From Azonexus sp. (lineage in GTDB: Bacteria > Pseudomonadota > Gammaproteobacteria > Burkholderiales > Rhodocyclaceae): DNA of 45,882 nt. Of the stretch, positions 16,061-24,780 are shown piece by piece (within the stretch, counting starts at the first letter, position 1; every line of letters starts with the position of its first letter). The translations under genes and the position numbers were made by a program. The stretch lies in NCBI GenBank assembly GCA_031260295.1, contig JAIRKE010000026.1:1-45882 (forward strand), written 5' to 3'. The notes under the pieces are model-generated. The model was not told where the DNA came from. It did no database searches and was given only the letters and a program-made list of their open reading frames with translations.

Positions 16061-16954
16061 GCCGTGGTTCCGGTCTCCCTGCTCCTCTCGATCGCCAGCG
16101 AAATTGCTTGCTACCTGGCAATCGCCCGCTACTGGTTCGGCGCCGGCTGGGGTATCGCCATTCTCGGCGCCCTCGGCGGCCTGCTCGGCCTGCGCGCCGG
16201 CATCAACGGCGTCGGCTGGCTGTTCGCCGCGCGCTACGGCTCACCCCCGCCGCTCGGCGTTGCCGGCCGCCTGCGCCTGATCGTCGGCGAATACCTGGCT
16301 TTTCTGCTCACCTTCGTCGTTGTGCTGCCGGTCGAACGCCTGTGGTGGCCAGCCGACCGCCTGCCCGCCGGCGGCGGCCGGCCACTGCTGCTGGTGCACG
16401 GCTATGGTTGCAGCCGAGGCGTCTGGTGGCTGCTCCGGCGGCGTCTCGAAGCGGCCGGCCACACCGTCGCCACGGTCAGCCTGTTTCCCTCGTACACCAG
16501 CATTGGCAAACTGGTGCCGCAACTGAATCAGCGCATTGAGGAAGTCTGTGCCGCCACCAGCAGCCGGCAATTGACCCTGATCGGGCACAGCATGGGCGGC
16601 CTGGTCTGCCGTTCCTACCTGGCCCGCCACGGCAGCGCCCGGGTCGATCAGTTGATCACGCTGGCGACGCCGCACGCCGGCACCGAGCTGGCACGCCTGG
16701 GCCTCGGCCAGAATGCCCGCGAGATGGAACCGGGTTCGCTATGGCTGCGCGACATGGCCGGCGAGCAGCCGGGCATTCCGCTATTCAGCCTGCGCAATCC
16801 GTGGGACAACGGCGTCATGCCGCCGGACAACCAGCGCCTGCCCGAGGCCCGCGACATCGAATTGCCGCCGGTCGGACACGTCGCCATGCTTTATGATGAA
16901 CAGATTGCCCGCATCCTGCTCGACCTCTGCCAGACAAAAGGAAAAAGCGCATGA
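16031..16954 (+). CDS. alpha/beta hydrolase (lipase/PGAP1-like) with N-terminal membrane helices
   Basis: A membrane-anchored hydrolase of about 307 residues. Two or three N-terminal membrane helices (about residues 12-95) precede an alpha/beta hydrolase domain with the oxyanion segment LLLVHGYGCSRGVWWLL and the nucleophile elbow LIGHSMGGLVCRSY. Acid and His positions are plausible near NPWDNGVMPP and VGHVAML. Substrate unknown; lipid or ester. The start is uncertain: ATG 16031 lies inside the terminal repeat of the upstream insertion, while GTG 16064 is the first candidate outside it. It overlaps the next gene by 4 bp (ATGA). Confidence 0.8.
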   Translation: MCSHLRGSTLAVVPVSLLLSIASEIACYLAIARYWFGAGWGIAILGALGGLLGLRAGINGVGWLFAARYGSPPPLGVAGRLRLIVGEYLAFLLTFVVVLPVERLWWPADRLPAGGGRPLLLVHGYGCSRGVWWLLRRRLEAAGHTVATVSLFPSYTSIGKLVPQLNQRIEEVCAATSSRQLTLIGHSMGGLVCRSYLARHGSARVDQLITLATPHAGTELARLGLGQNAREMEPGSLWLRDMAGEQPGIPLFSLRNPWDNGVMPPDNQRLPEARDIELPPVGHVAMLYDEQIARILLDLCQTKGKSA

Positions 16955-18255
16955 ACATCCCCGCCGCAGCCCGTGCCCAGGCGCAGGACCTGCTCGATTT
17001 CATCGACGCCAGCCCCAGCCCCTGGCATGCCGTGCGGGAATGCGAACGGCGGCTACAGGCGGCCGGCTTCAGCCTTCTCGAAGAAAGCGAGCGCTGGACA
17101 TTGACGCCCGGCGACCGCCGCTACACGGTGCGCGACGGCGCGTCGCTGATTGCCTTCGTCGTCGGCGAGAAGGCCGCCGCGGCCGCCGGCCTGACGCTGA
17201 TCGGCGCCCACACCGATTCGCCGGGCCTGCGCCTGAAGCCGAAGCCGGCCGAGGAATCAGGCGGCATGCTGCGCCTCGGCGTCGAGGTCTATGGCGGCCC
17301 GCTGCTCGCCACCTTCGCCGACCGCGACCTGTCGCTAGCCGGCCGCGTCAATGTCCGCACCGCCGACGGATTCGCCAGCCGTCTGGTGCGCTTCGAGCAG
17401 CCCTTGCTGCGCCTGCCCAACCTGGCCATTCACATGAACCGCGAGGTCAATGAGGCCGGCCTGAAATTCAACAAGCAGACCGAGTTACCGCTGCTGCTTG
17501 GCGTCGCCGCCGACGGCAGCAGCGCCGAGGCGCGTTTCCGCCAGCCGCTGGCGGACCAGCTCGGTGTCGATCCGGCCGAGCTGCTGACCTGGGAACTGCT
17601 CGCTTATGACACGCAAAAGGGCAGTTTCTGGGGCGTCGATGGCGAATTCATCGCCAGCCGCCAACTCGACAACCTGGCCTCCTGCCACGCCGCGCTCGCC
17701 GCGCTGCTGGCTGCGCCGCCAACGGGCAGCACGCGCCTGATCACCCTGTTCGACCATGAAGAAGTCGGCAGCGAAAGCGCCGCCGGCGCGGGCGGCAGTT
17801 TCGTCGCCGACGCCGTCGCCCGGCTCGCCGCCGGCGCTGGCCTCGATGTCGAGGACCAACGGCGGATGCTGGCGCGCAGTTTCTTTATCAGCGCCGACAT
17901 GGCGCACGCCTGGAACCCCAATTTCCCGGCCGCCTACGAACCCGGCCACCACGCCTTGGTCAATGCCGGGCCAGTCATCAAGAGCAATGCCAACCAACGC
18001 TACAGCACCACTGCCAACAGCGCCGCCCGTTTCATGGGTTTCTGCGCCAGGGCCAGCGTACCCTGCCAGCAGTACGCACACCGCACCGACCTCGGCTGCG
18101 GCAGCACCATCGGCCCAGTCGTCGCCGCCCGCCTGGGTATTGCCAGCGTCGACGTCGGCTCGCCGCTGTGGGCCATGCACAGTATCCGCGAGAGCGCCGG
18201 CGTACTCGACCATGCCTACCTGATCGCCGCGCTGAGCGCGGCTTTTTCGGCGTGA
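16951..18255 (+). CDS. apeB: M18 family aminopeptidase
   Basis: A zinc aminopeptidase of 434 residues, family M18 (aspartyl aminopeptidase type). Metal and catalytic segments are seen at IGAHTDSPGLRLKP, LFDHEEVGSES, FISADMAHAWNPNF and, near the end, GCGSTIGPVVAARLGIASVDVG. A typical dodecameric cytosolic peptidase length. It is translationally coupled to the hydrolase by an ATGA overlap. A short G+C hairpin (CCCGCCAAGCGGG) follows before the convergent gene. The symbol is assigned by family only. Confidence 0.88.
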   Translation: MNIPAAARAQAQDLLDFIDASPSPWHAVRECERRLQAAGFSLLEESERWTLTPGDRRYTVRDGASLIAFVVGEKAAAAAGLTLIGAHTDSPGLRLKPKPAEESGGMLRLGVEVYGGPLLATFADRDLSLAGRVNVRTADGFASRLVRFEQPLLRLPNLAIHMNREVNEAGLKFNKQTELPLLLGVAADGSSAEARFRQPLADQLGVDPAELLTWELLAYDTQKGSFWGVDGEFIASRQLDNLASCHAALAALLAAPPTGSTRLITLFDHEEVGSESAAGAGGSFVADAVARLAAGAGLDVEDQRRMLARSFFISADMAHAWNPNFPAAYEPGHHALVNAGPVIKSNANQRYSTTANSAARFMGFCARASVPCQQYAHRTDLGCGSTIGPVVAARLGIASVDVGSPLWAMHSIRESAGVLDHAYLIAALSAAFSA

Positions 18256-18318
18256 TTGCCAGGGCGATTGCCTGAAGCGCCCTGACTCCCGCCAAGCGGG
18301 GGAAGGAGTCCGATTTCC

Positions 18319-18663
18319 TCAGTCGCCCTGCGTTTGGCCGCCCTTCAACCCCATCATTTCATGGCAAGTCGTCAGGCCGAAGGTCTCGGCCTGCTGCGGG
18401 GTGGCAATTTTCGGTTCGGCGTAGATGTGGCGGATGATGACATTGATGATGCGCGGCCCGTTGCTGCCATCTTCTTCATAGAGTTTCATCGGCGTGCCGC
18501 CGTCACGGCTGTACAGGGCCTGGATCGCATGGTCGCGGATACGCTTGCAGTAACGGATTTTCTGGGCATCCGGCATCTCGTCTTCGCTGTCGGCGGCATG
18601 GACAGGCGCCCCGGCCAGCGACCCCAGCAAGGCGAAAATCGTCGTCAGACACAGGCGTTTCAT
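18319..18663 (-). CDS. small periplasmic protein, unknown (114 aa)
   Basis: It has a clear signal peptide cleaved after VHAA (about residue 24), leaving a mature protein of about 90 residues with two cysteines (RYCKRIRD and LTTCHEMMG) that could form a disulfide. I do not recognise a family. It is convergent with the aminopeptidase and divergent from the RegB-type kinase; no functional link is evident. Confidence 0.7.
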   Translation of the reverse strand: MKRLCLTTIFALLGSLAGAPVHAADSEDEMPDAQKIRYCKRIRDHAIQALYSRDGGTPMKLYEEDGSNGPRIINVIIRHIYAEPKIATPQQAETFGLTTCHEMMGLKGGQTQGD

Positions 18664-18792
18664 TCACTCGGCTCCTGGATGGTGGTGAAAGGATCGAGGA
18701 TAGCGCGGATCGGCGTTTCCTCGAACGATTGCGACGAATTGTCGCAGCGGCATGATTGCCGGGAATTGACCCACATCACGCATAATCCCGCC

Positions 18793-20079
18793 ATGCGATT
18801 TTTTTCCTGCACCGCCGACGGGGCCGCGCAGTGGACCAACCAGCGGGCCAACCTGCGGCGCCTGGTCGCCTCGCGCTGGATCGTCCTCGCCGTCATGGCC
18901 GTACTCACCGCCGGCGCCCCCGGCCTGTTGGCCATCCCCCTACCGCAAGCGCCGCTGTTCGCGGTGCTCGGCGTCACCGCCGCCTTCAATGCCCTGGCCG
19001 ATCGGCGTCTGCGCCGGGCCAGCCACGCCACGTCCGGCGAATTGCTCAGCCAGTTGCTGCTCGACATCGCCGCCCTGTCGGCGCTGATGTTTTTCAGCGG
19101 CGGCGCCACCAATCCGCTGATCTCGCTACTGCTGCCGCCGCTGGCCTTCGCCGCGCTGACCCTGCCCATTCCTTGCGTGCTGGCCGCCGGGGCCATCGCC
19201 ATCGCCGCCTATTCGCTGCTGTTGGTCGTCTACGTCCCGCTGCCGATGCCGGACGCGGCGCGGGCGACGCAACTGCACCTGATCGGCATGTGGCTGACCT
19301 TCGCCGTCTCGGCGGCGATGATCGCTTGGTTCGTGGTCCGCCTGACCGGCCTGATCCGCCAGCGCGACGCCGAACTGGCCGCCGCCCGCGAGCAGGCGCT
19401 GCGCGATGAGCGGGTGCTGGCTATGGGCACCCTGGCCGCCGGAGCCGCCCACGAACTGGGCACGCCGCTGGCGACGATGAGCCTGCTGGCAGGCGAACTG
19501 GCCACCGACGCCAGCCTGCCGGCCGCGGTGCACGAGGACATCGCCCTGCTACGTCGGCAGATCGCCGTATGCAAGGAAATCATCACCGGCCTGTCGCGCC
19601 GGGCCGGCACCGAACGCCTCGACAGCCCGCCACTGCAGCCGGCCGACCGCTGGCTGGACAACCTGCGCCAGCATTGGCACGCGATCCGCCCGCAGGCGGC
19701 CAGCCGGCTGATCATCGGTTCCGATGGCCCAGCCCCGGAATTGGTCGCCGATCCGCGCCTGGAACAAGCCCTGCTCAACCTCTTCAACAACGCCGCCAAC
19801 GCCACGCCGCAGCCGCTGGAAATCCGCCTCGCCTGGGGCAGCGATGACCTGTGTATCGACATCCGCGACGGCGGCCCCGGCTTTCCGCCGGCCGTGTTGC
19901 AGAATGCCGGACAGCACGGCCTGCCGGCGCATGCCGGCGGTAGTGGCGTCGGTCTGCTGCTGACACGGACGGCCATCGAACAACTGGGTGGCAAGCTCAA
20001 CCTGAGCAATCCCGACGAAGGCGGTGCCCTGGCCCGCATCGAATTGCCGAGAGTTGACCATGACTGCGCCCATGCCTGA
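18793..20079 (+). CDS. regB: RegB/PrrB-type redox sensor histidine kinase
   Basis: A sensor kinase of 428 residues. About six N-terminal membrane helices include FSGGATNPLISLLLPP, matching the quinone-linked GGxxNPF region of RegB. The phosphoacceptor is H220 in AAHELGTPLATM, the RegB-style H-box. A cysteine at 260 (AVCKEIITGL) is at the position of the redox-active Cys of RegB. The ATPase domain has N-box NLFNNAANA and G-box DGGPGFP. RegB controls anaerobic and respiratory genes by ubiquinone redox state. The start at 18793 (MRFFSCTADG) is chosen over a longer frame that runs antisense into the previous gene. It overlaps regA by 20 bp. Confidence 0.88.
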   Translation: MRFFSCTADGAAQWTNQRANLRRLVASRWIVLAVMAVLTAGAPGLLAIPLPQAPLFAVLGVTAAFNALADRRLRRASHATSGELLSQLLLDIAALSALMFFSGGATNPLISLLLPPLAFAALTLPIPCVLAAGAIAIAAYSLLLVVYVPLPMPDAARATQLHLIGMWLTFAVSAAMIAWFVVRLTGLIRQRDAELAAAREQALRDERVLAMGTLAAGAAHELGTPLATMSLLAGELATDASLPAAVHEDIALLRRQIAVCKEIITGLSRRAGTERLDSPPLQPADRWLDNLRQHWHAIRPQAASRLIIGSDGPAPELVADPRLEQALLNLFNNAANATPQPLEIRLAWGSDDLCIDIRDGGPGFPPAVLQNAGQHGLPAHAGGSGVGLLLTRTAIEQLGGKLNLSNPDEGGALARIELPRVDHDCAHA

Positions 20080-20602
20080 CATCACCCTGGTCATCGACGA
20101 CGATCCGAGTTTCAACGCCATCCTGGTCCGTACCCTGGAGCGGCGCGGTCTGCCCGCGCACGGCGCCCTGACCCCGGCAGAGGCGCTTGACCTGGCCCGT
20201 CAGACCCTGCCCGGGCGCATCATCCTCGACCTCAACCTGGCCGGCAGTTCCGGACTGGCGCTGATTCCCGAATTGCTGGCTATCAACCCGGACTGCCGCA
20301 TCGTCGTCCTAACCGGCTATGCCAGCATCACCACCGCCGTCGACGCGGTCAAGCTCGGCGCTGTCCAGTACCTCGCCAAGCCGGTCGAAATCGAGGCCAT
20401 CCTGGCGGCCTTCGTCGACGACGGCCCCGACTTCGATCTGTCGGCACCGGACGCACCGCTGTCGGTGGACCGTCTGGAATGGGAGCACATCCAGCGCATA
20501 TTGCACGAGAACGACGGCAACATTTCGGCCACCGCCCGCGCCTTGAAAATGCACCGGCGCACACTGCAACGCAAACTGGCCAAGCGGCCGGTGCGCAGTT
20601 GA
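20060..20602 (+). CDS. regA: RegA/PrrA-type response regulator
   Basis: A protein of 180 residues: a receiver domain with acidic pocket DDD (13-15) and phosphoacceptor D57 (IILDLNLAGSSG), then a short linker and a Fis-type HTH (NISATARALKMHRRTLQRKLAKRP). The C-terminal HTH is nearly the RegA/ActR/PrrA consensus. It works with the overlapping upstream kinase. Its position next to the copper/nos genes makes redox control of nitrous oxide reduction likely, though no RegA site was verified. Confidence 0.88.
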   Translation: MTAPMPDITLVIDDDPSFNAILVRTLERRGLPAHGALTPAEALDLARQTLPGRIILDLNLAGSSGLALIPELLAINPDCRIVVLTGYASITTAVDAVKLGAVQYLAKPVEIEAILAAFVDDGPDFDLSAPDAPLSVDRLEWEHIQRILHENDGNISATARALKMHRRTLQRKLAKRPVRS

Positions 20603-20624
20603 CGCTTCTCGGAACCCAATGAAA

Positions 20625-20648
20625 ACGGCGGCCGCAGCCGCCGTCGGT
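20625..20648 (-). terminator. intrinsic terminator of the PCuAC/SCO operon
   Basis: ACGGCGGC (20625-20632), loop CGCA, GCCGCCGT (20637-20644): a perfect 8-bp stem. Read leftward it ends in a TTTTC run, so it terminates the copper operon; it sits between the two convergent units and may also slow regA readthrough. Confidence 0.7.
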
Positions 20649-20662
20649 CGCGCCAGGAGCGC

Positions 20663-21121
20663 TCAGTGCTTCTGGTCTTGCTCCACCGGCATCGGTCGTA
20701 CCACCTTGGCCTCGACCTGCTTGCTGCTGCCGTCATCGAAGGTCAGCGTGATCGGCACCACGTCACCTTCCTTCATCGGCGCCTTGAGGTCGATCAGCAT
20801 CACGTGCAGGCTGCCAGGCTTCAATACCGCCTCGCCGCCGGCCTTGATGTCAACACTGGGCACCGGGCGCATCTTCATCACCCCGCCCTCGTTGATGTGG
20901 TTGTGCAATTCGGTGACCCGCGACAGCGGGTTGTCGGCCTTGACCAACTTGACGTCCTGGCTGCCGCCATTACGAATCACCATGAAGGCGCCGGTTGCCG
21001 GCGCGTTTGGCGGCGCCAGGCGGACATAGGGGTCATGCACGCTGATCTGGTCGGCCGAACCGGCCAGGGCACCAGCCGACAACAACAGACCAGCAACGAG
21101 CAGGGGCAACTTGTTCATCAT
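20663..21121 (-). CDS. periplasmic copper chaperone PCu(A)C
   Basis: A protein of 152 residues with a signal peptide cleaved near LAGSA (about residue 21). The PCuAC copper motif is present: His/Met ligands in ELHNHINEGGVMKM and, after the spacer, SLHVMLID. It delivers Cu(I) to CuA-type sites, classically of cytochrome oxidase. Here, as last gene of a leftward unit with SCO and divergent from nosZ, it probably feeds the CuA site of NosZ. It is separated from SCO by 11 bp. Confidence 0.9.
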   Translation of the reverse strand: MMNKLPLLVAGLLLSAGALAGSADQISVHDPYVRLAPPNAPATGAFMVIRNGGSQDVKLVKADNPLSRVTELHNHINEGGVMKMRPVPSVDIKAGGEAVLKPGSLHVMLIDLKAPMKEGDVVPITLTFDDGSSKQVEAKVVRPMPVEQDQKH

Positions 21122-21132
21122 CGTTTTCTCCT

Positions 21133-21735
21133 TCAGTGGGTGTGCAAAATCTTGCGGATCTCGGCCGCCACCTGCTCCGGCCCCGTGCCGTGCGGCAAAG
21201 TGCCAAGCAGGCGGCCATCACGACCGATTACGTAGGTGTCCGCGCTGTGGTCCACGACGTAGCCGTCGCCGGCCGTCGCCACCTGCTGTTCGGCGTAGAA
21301 AACTCCGTAGCGGCGCGCGACCTCGGCCACTGCCTCGGGACTGCCGGTGACGCCGACAATGGCCGGATGAAAAAAGGCGGCGTATTCCTTGAGCCGCGCC
21401 GGCGTATCACGCTTGGGGTCGACCGAGACGAACAGCACGGCGACGTCGGCCAGTTCCTCGGCGCTTAACTGATTCAGGCCGGCCGCCACGGTCGACAGGG
21501 CCGTCGGGCAGACATCCGGGCAATAGGTGTAGCCGAAGAAAAGCAGCACCGCCTTGCCGCGAAAATCGGCAAGCGCGACCGGGCCATCGGCTGACTGTAG
21601 CGTGAAATCACCGCCTGCTGGCGCGCTGGCAACCGGCAGCGGCCGTTCCGGCAGGTCCGGATTCCAGAACAGCCCGAGCCCGGTGACCAAGGCAACGAGC
21701 AAGACGACGACGGCAAGCAACCAACGTTCGGACAT
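21133..21735 (-). CDS. SCO1/SenC-family copper/thiol protein
   Basis: A membrane-anchored thioredoxin-fold protein of 200 residues: N-terminal helix (about 5-22), CuA-assembly motif FFGYTYCPDVCPTAL (CxxxC) and the distal His ligand in VVDHSADTYVIG. SCO proteins reduce or metallate CuA cysteines. The start at 21735 (MSERWLLAV) is chosen because it overlaps the upstream gene stop (TGATG); a longer frame would lie inside that gene. Partner of PCuAC, likely serving NosZ. Confidence 0.9.
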   Translation of the reverse strand: MSERWLLAVVVLLVALVTGLGLFWNPDLPERPLPVASAPAGGDFTLQSADGPVALADFRGKAVLLFFGYTYCPDVCPTALSTVAAGLNQLSAEELADVAVLFVSVDPKRDTPARLKEYAAFFHPAIVGVTGSPEAVAEVARRYGVFYAEQQVATAGDGYVVDHSADTYVIGRDGRLLGTLPHGTGPEQVAAEIRKILHTH

Positions 21736-22205
21736 CAGGCGACGCTCCCTGTGGCAAAGCGATAGGGTATCGCGATGCGCCGGCCGCCGGCCTCGATCAG
21801 TACCGTCGCCTGCCATTCCATCTGGCCACTGATGCACACAGGCAGCGTCACTTCAGCCACATACACGCCATTGCCACGGTCGACGAAACGCGGCCGGTTG
21901 TAGCCCATGTTCATGTCAACGCCGGCGAAATCGACCTCGACCTTAGCCACCGTCAAGCCTTCAGTCGCAATCCTGACCTCGAACGGCCGCACCAGCGGGA
22001 TCGGCAAAGTCCCCATCGCCAGCTCGATGCTGCCACCGGCCGGCAGTAGCACGCGGCAAGGGCCGCGCTGTAGATCGCAAGCGGGATCGGGCTGGACCAC
22101 GACGTCGGATTTGGGCAGCAGCAACGGCGACAGCTTGTAGCCGACGATCACGACCAGCGCGATCAGCAACACCCCGATCAGGTCTATCAGGATTCTCTTG
22201 TTCAA
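21735..22205 (-). CDS. membrane-anchored FixH/YtkA-like periplasmic protein
   Basis: A protein of 156 residues with an N-terminal helix (about 8-28) and a periplasmic beta-sandwich-like part. The segment VDMNMGYNRPRFVDRGNGVYVAEVTLP with paired methionines resembles the FixH/YtkA group often found with SCO genes. Two cysteines (PACDLQRGPC) could form a disulfide. First gene of the leftward copper unit; probably an accessory to copper delivery or cofactor assembly, by context. Confidence 0.7.
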   Translation of the reverse strand: MNKRILIDLIGVLLIALVVIVGYKLSPLLLPKSDVVVQPDPACDLQRGPCRVLLPAGGSIELAMGTLPIPLVRPFEVRIATEGLTVAKVEVDFAGVDMNMGYNRPRFVDRGNGVYVAEVTLPVCISGQMEWQATVLIEAGGRRIAIPYRFATGSVA

Positions 22206-22268
22206 CAGTCGCTTTCAAGGCAGGGAGCGGAAAAAGCTGATATTTTCTGCATGTGCGGCCGGGTGGAA

Positions 22269-22310
22269 TTAGCAAATATCAATTCTTTCACAGTCCGGGC
22301 GGAATACAGT
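22269..22310 (+). promoter_or_regulatory. possible FNR-type site and -10 region of nosZ
   Basis: TTAGCAAATATCAA (22269-22282) has a perfect right half (ATCAA) of the FNR/DNR consensus TTGATnnnnATCAA and a poor left half. A -10-like TACAGT at 22305-22310 would put the start near 22317, about 41-42 bp from the centre of the dyad, the usual class II spacing. Geometry fits; sequence match is partial. A ribosome binding site GGGAG lies at 22387-22391, 7 bases before the nosZ ATG. Confidence 0.35.
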
Positions 22311-22398
22311 GTGTGACAAATTGCCGCAGGAGACTGTATCTACCTGCGTCGATCGGGGGTAGAACTTAACGGGTTCTTGTTTTTTCGGGAGAAATCAA

Positions 22399-24696
22399 AT
22401 GAGTACATTTGCAGTCAAACCCACCGTGCTGCTTGTCGCAGCCGGTATCGGACTTGGCGCCGCCAGTACCGCCTGGTCGGCCGAGTCCCTGCAGGACGTG
22501 CTGAAGCGTCGCGGTCTGAGCCAGCAGGACGTGCTGGCCGCGGCCAAGACCTACGTGCCGACCGGCAAGCGCGACGAGTTCGTGGTCTTCAGTTCCGGTG
22601 GCCAGTCGGGTCAGGTGATCGTCTATGGCATTCCGTCGATGCGCATCCTGAAGTACATCGGCGTCTTCACGCCGGAGCCGTGGCAGGGTTACGGCTTTGA
22701 TGAAGAATCGAAGATGGTGCTCAGAGGGGGCCGGATCGACGGTCGGGACATGACCTGGGGCGACACCCACCACCCGGCAATCTCCGAAACCAACGGCCAA
22801 TATGACGGTCAGTTCCTGTTCATCAACGACAAGGCCAACCCACGCATCGCCGTGCTCGACCTGCAGGACTTCGAAACCAAGCAGATCGTCGTCAATCCGA
22901 TCTACAAGTCCGAACACGGCGGCGCCTTCGTCACCACCAACACGGAATACGTGTTCGAAGCCGCGCAGTACCCGGCCCCGCTGGAAAACCAGAAGTTCTA
23001 CCCGCTCGAGGAAATGAACGACAAGTACCGCGGCGGCATGACCTACTGGAAGTTCGACCGCAAGGAAGGCCGCATCAATGTGAAGGAATCCTTCTCCGTT
23101 GAACTGCCGCCGTACTGGCAGGATCTGTCGGATGCCGGCAAGGGTCCGTCCGAAGGTTGGTCGTTCACCAACTCGTTCTGCTCCGAGCGCTATGTCGGTG
23201 GCATTGAGAAGGGCCGTCCGCCGTATGAAGCCGGCTGCTCGGCCAAGGACACCGACTACCTGCACGTGATCAACTGGAAGAAAGCCGCCGAACTGGTCGC
23301 CGCCGGCAAGGCCAAGACGATCAACAACCACAAGGTGTTGCCGATCGACGTTGCCGTCAAGGAAGGTATCCTCTTCCTGGTTCCCGAGCCGAAGTCGCCG
23401 CACGGCGTCGACGTGACCCCGGATGGCAAGTTGATCATCGTCGCCGGCAAGCTCGACACCCATGTGTCGGTATTCTCCTTCGAGAAAATCATGGCCGCCA
23501 TCAAGGCTGGCAAGTTTGAATCGAAGGATCCGTATGGCATCCCGATCATCGGCATCAAGGACGCGCTGGACAAGCAGGTGCAACTCGGCCTCGGCCCCCT
23601 GCACACCCAGTACGACTCCAAGCCCTGTGTCGCCTACACCTCGCTGTATGTCGATTCGCAGGTTGCCAAGTGGGACTACTGTACGGGCAAGGTTCTGGAC
23701 AAGCTTTCCGTCCATTACAACATCGGCCACCTGATGACCATGGAAGGCGATTCCGTCAGCCCGAAGGGCCGCTATCTGGTTGCCCTGAACAAGCTGGCGA
23801 TCGACCGCTTCGTGCCTGTCGGCCCGCTGCACCCGCAGAACCACCAGCTCATCGACATCTCGAACGACAAGATGCAATTGTTGTACGACATGCCGCTGCC
23901 GCTGGGCGAGCCGCACTACGCCGTGGCCATCGAGGCCGCCAAGCTGAAGCCGGGCGTTCGTTACAAGGTCGGCACCGACTCGCGCACCGGCAAGCTGAGC
24001 CCGGACTATGTCCGCGCCGGCGAGGAAGTGACGACCAAGACGGGCAACAAGATCGTGGTCAAGGGTACGCTGATCCGTTCGCACTTCACGCCGGAAACCA
24101 TCGAGGCTGAAGTGGGCGACGAAATCACCCTCCACCTGACCAACCTTGAGCGTGCCCAGGACGAGACTCACGGCTTCACCGTCTCGACCTACAACGTCCA
24201 TGCCTCTCTCGAACCTGGCAAGACCGTCACCGTCAAGTTCAAGGCTGACAAGGAAGGGGTCTATCCGTACTACTGCACGGAATTCTGCTCCGCCCTGCAC
24301 CTCGAGATGATGGGTTATCTATTGGTCAAGCCGAAGGGCTGGAAGCCGACCAAGACCGCTGCTGTGGCCCAGGCCGTCTACACCGAAGCCGACTATAAGG
24401 CGACGTTGAAGAAGGTTGCCGACACCCAGGCCGTCATCGACTCCGTGGTTGGTTTCATCACCAGCGTCAACTACAAGGACTTCCCGGACGTGGTTGCCAT
24501 GGTCGAGGACGCCACCGACCAACTGGGTAAGATTCCTGAGGCCAAGGCCAAGGCTGAAGCTGCTGCTGCCAAGAAGGACTGGGACCAGGCCAACCTGTGG
24601 GCCGAGCAGATCTGGCAATACCAGGTCAAGGCCGCCGACCTCGGCCTGCGTGCCAAGACCTACCTTGAGCAGAACAACGCCAAGAAGGTACAGTAA
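22399..24696 (+). CDS. nosZ: nitrous oxide reductase, clade II (Sec-exported)
   Basis: NosZ reduces N2O to N2 in the periplasm. The 765-residue protein has a Sec signal peptide cleaved near AWSAES (about 27) with no twin arginine, marking the atypical clade II. The beta-propeller carries CuZ histidines in DTHHP (H124, H125), PHGVD (H335), GPLHTQ (H402), SVHYNIGH (H439, H444) and GPLHPQNHQ (H478, H482); which of these are ligands I infer from the family. The C-terminal cupredoxin has CuA ligands H591 (ETHGF) and C626, C630, H634, M637 (CTEFCSALHLEMM). About 115 further residues after the CuA site look helical and lack a CxxCH haem motif. The strong SD and the hairpin after the gene suggest high expression. 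Confidence 0.96.
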   Translation: MSTFAVKPTVLLVAAGIGLGAASTAWSAESLQDVLKRRGLSQQDVLAAAKTYVPTGKRDEFVVFSSGGQSGQVIVYGIPSMRILKYIGVFTPEPWQGYGFDEESKMVLRGGRIDGRDMTWGDTHHPAISETNGQYDGQFLFINDKANPRIAVLDLQDFETKQIVVNPIYKSEHGGAFVTTNTEYVFEAAQYPAPLENQKFYPLEEMNDKYRGGMTYWKFDRKEGRINVKESFSVELPPYWQDLSDAGKGPSEGWSFTNSFCSERYVGGIEKGRPPYEAGCSAKDTDYLHVINWKKAAELVAAGKAKTINNHKVLPIDVAVKEGILFLVPEPKSPHGVDVTPDGKLIIVAGKLDTHVSVFSFEKIMAAIKAGKFESKDPYGIPIIGIKDALDKQVQLGLGPLHTQYDSKPCVAYTSLYVDSQVAKWDYCTGKVLDKLSVHYNIGHLMTMEGDSVSPKGRYLVALNKLAIDRFVPVGPLHPQNHQLIDISNDKMQLLYDMPLPLGEPHYAVAIEAAKLKPGVRYKVGTDSRTGKLSPDYVRAGEEVTTKTGNKIVVKGTLIRSHFTPETIEAEVGDEITLHLTNLERAQDETHGFTVSTYNVHASLEPGKTVTVKFKADKEGVYPYYCTEFCSALHLEMMGYLLVKPKGWKPTKTAAVAQAVYTEADYKATLKKVADTQAVIDSVVGFITSVNYKDFPDVVAMVEDATDQLGKIPEAKAKAEAAAAKKDWDQANLWAEQIWQYQVKAADLGLRAKTYLEQNNAKKVQ

Positions 24697-24729
24697 AGCC
24701 AAGGGTCTTGATCTGACTTAAGGCATTTG

Positions 24730-24758
24730 ACGAGGGGCAGAGCGATTCTGCCCCTCGT
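24730..24758 (+). terminator. 12-bp hairpin after nosZ (partial terminator or mRNA processing/stabilising stem)
   Basis: ACGAGGGGCAGA (24730-24741), loop GCGAT, TCTGCCCCTCGT (24747-24758): a perfect 12-bp stem followed only by TTCATTT. The interrupted T run suggests partial termination or 3'-end protection, which would give more nosZ than downstream message. Confidence 0.65.
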
Positions 24759-24780
24759 TTCATTTGAGGAGGGAATACCC

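Noticed and set aside
15667..16061. Open frames of about 129 codons on both strands within the inverted-repeat element
   Set aside because: They run through hairpins and repeat pieces and are almost mirror images of each other; no protein-like conservation is visible.
22399..22485. Twin-arginine export signal for NosZ
   Set aside because: The N terminus has no RR pair; the signal is of Sec type, as expected for clade II.
22366..24300. A 644-codon open frame antisense to nosZ
   Set aside because: It mirrors the codon bias of nosZ, which has full catalytic motifs; the antisense product shows no recognisable domain and low-complexity Val/Asp/Gly content.
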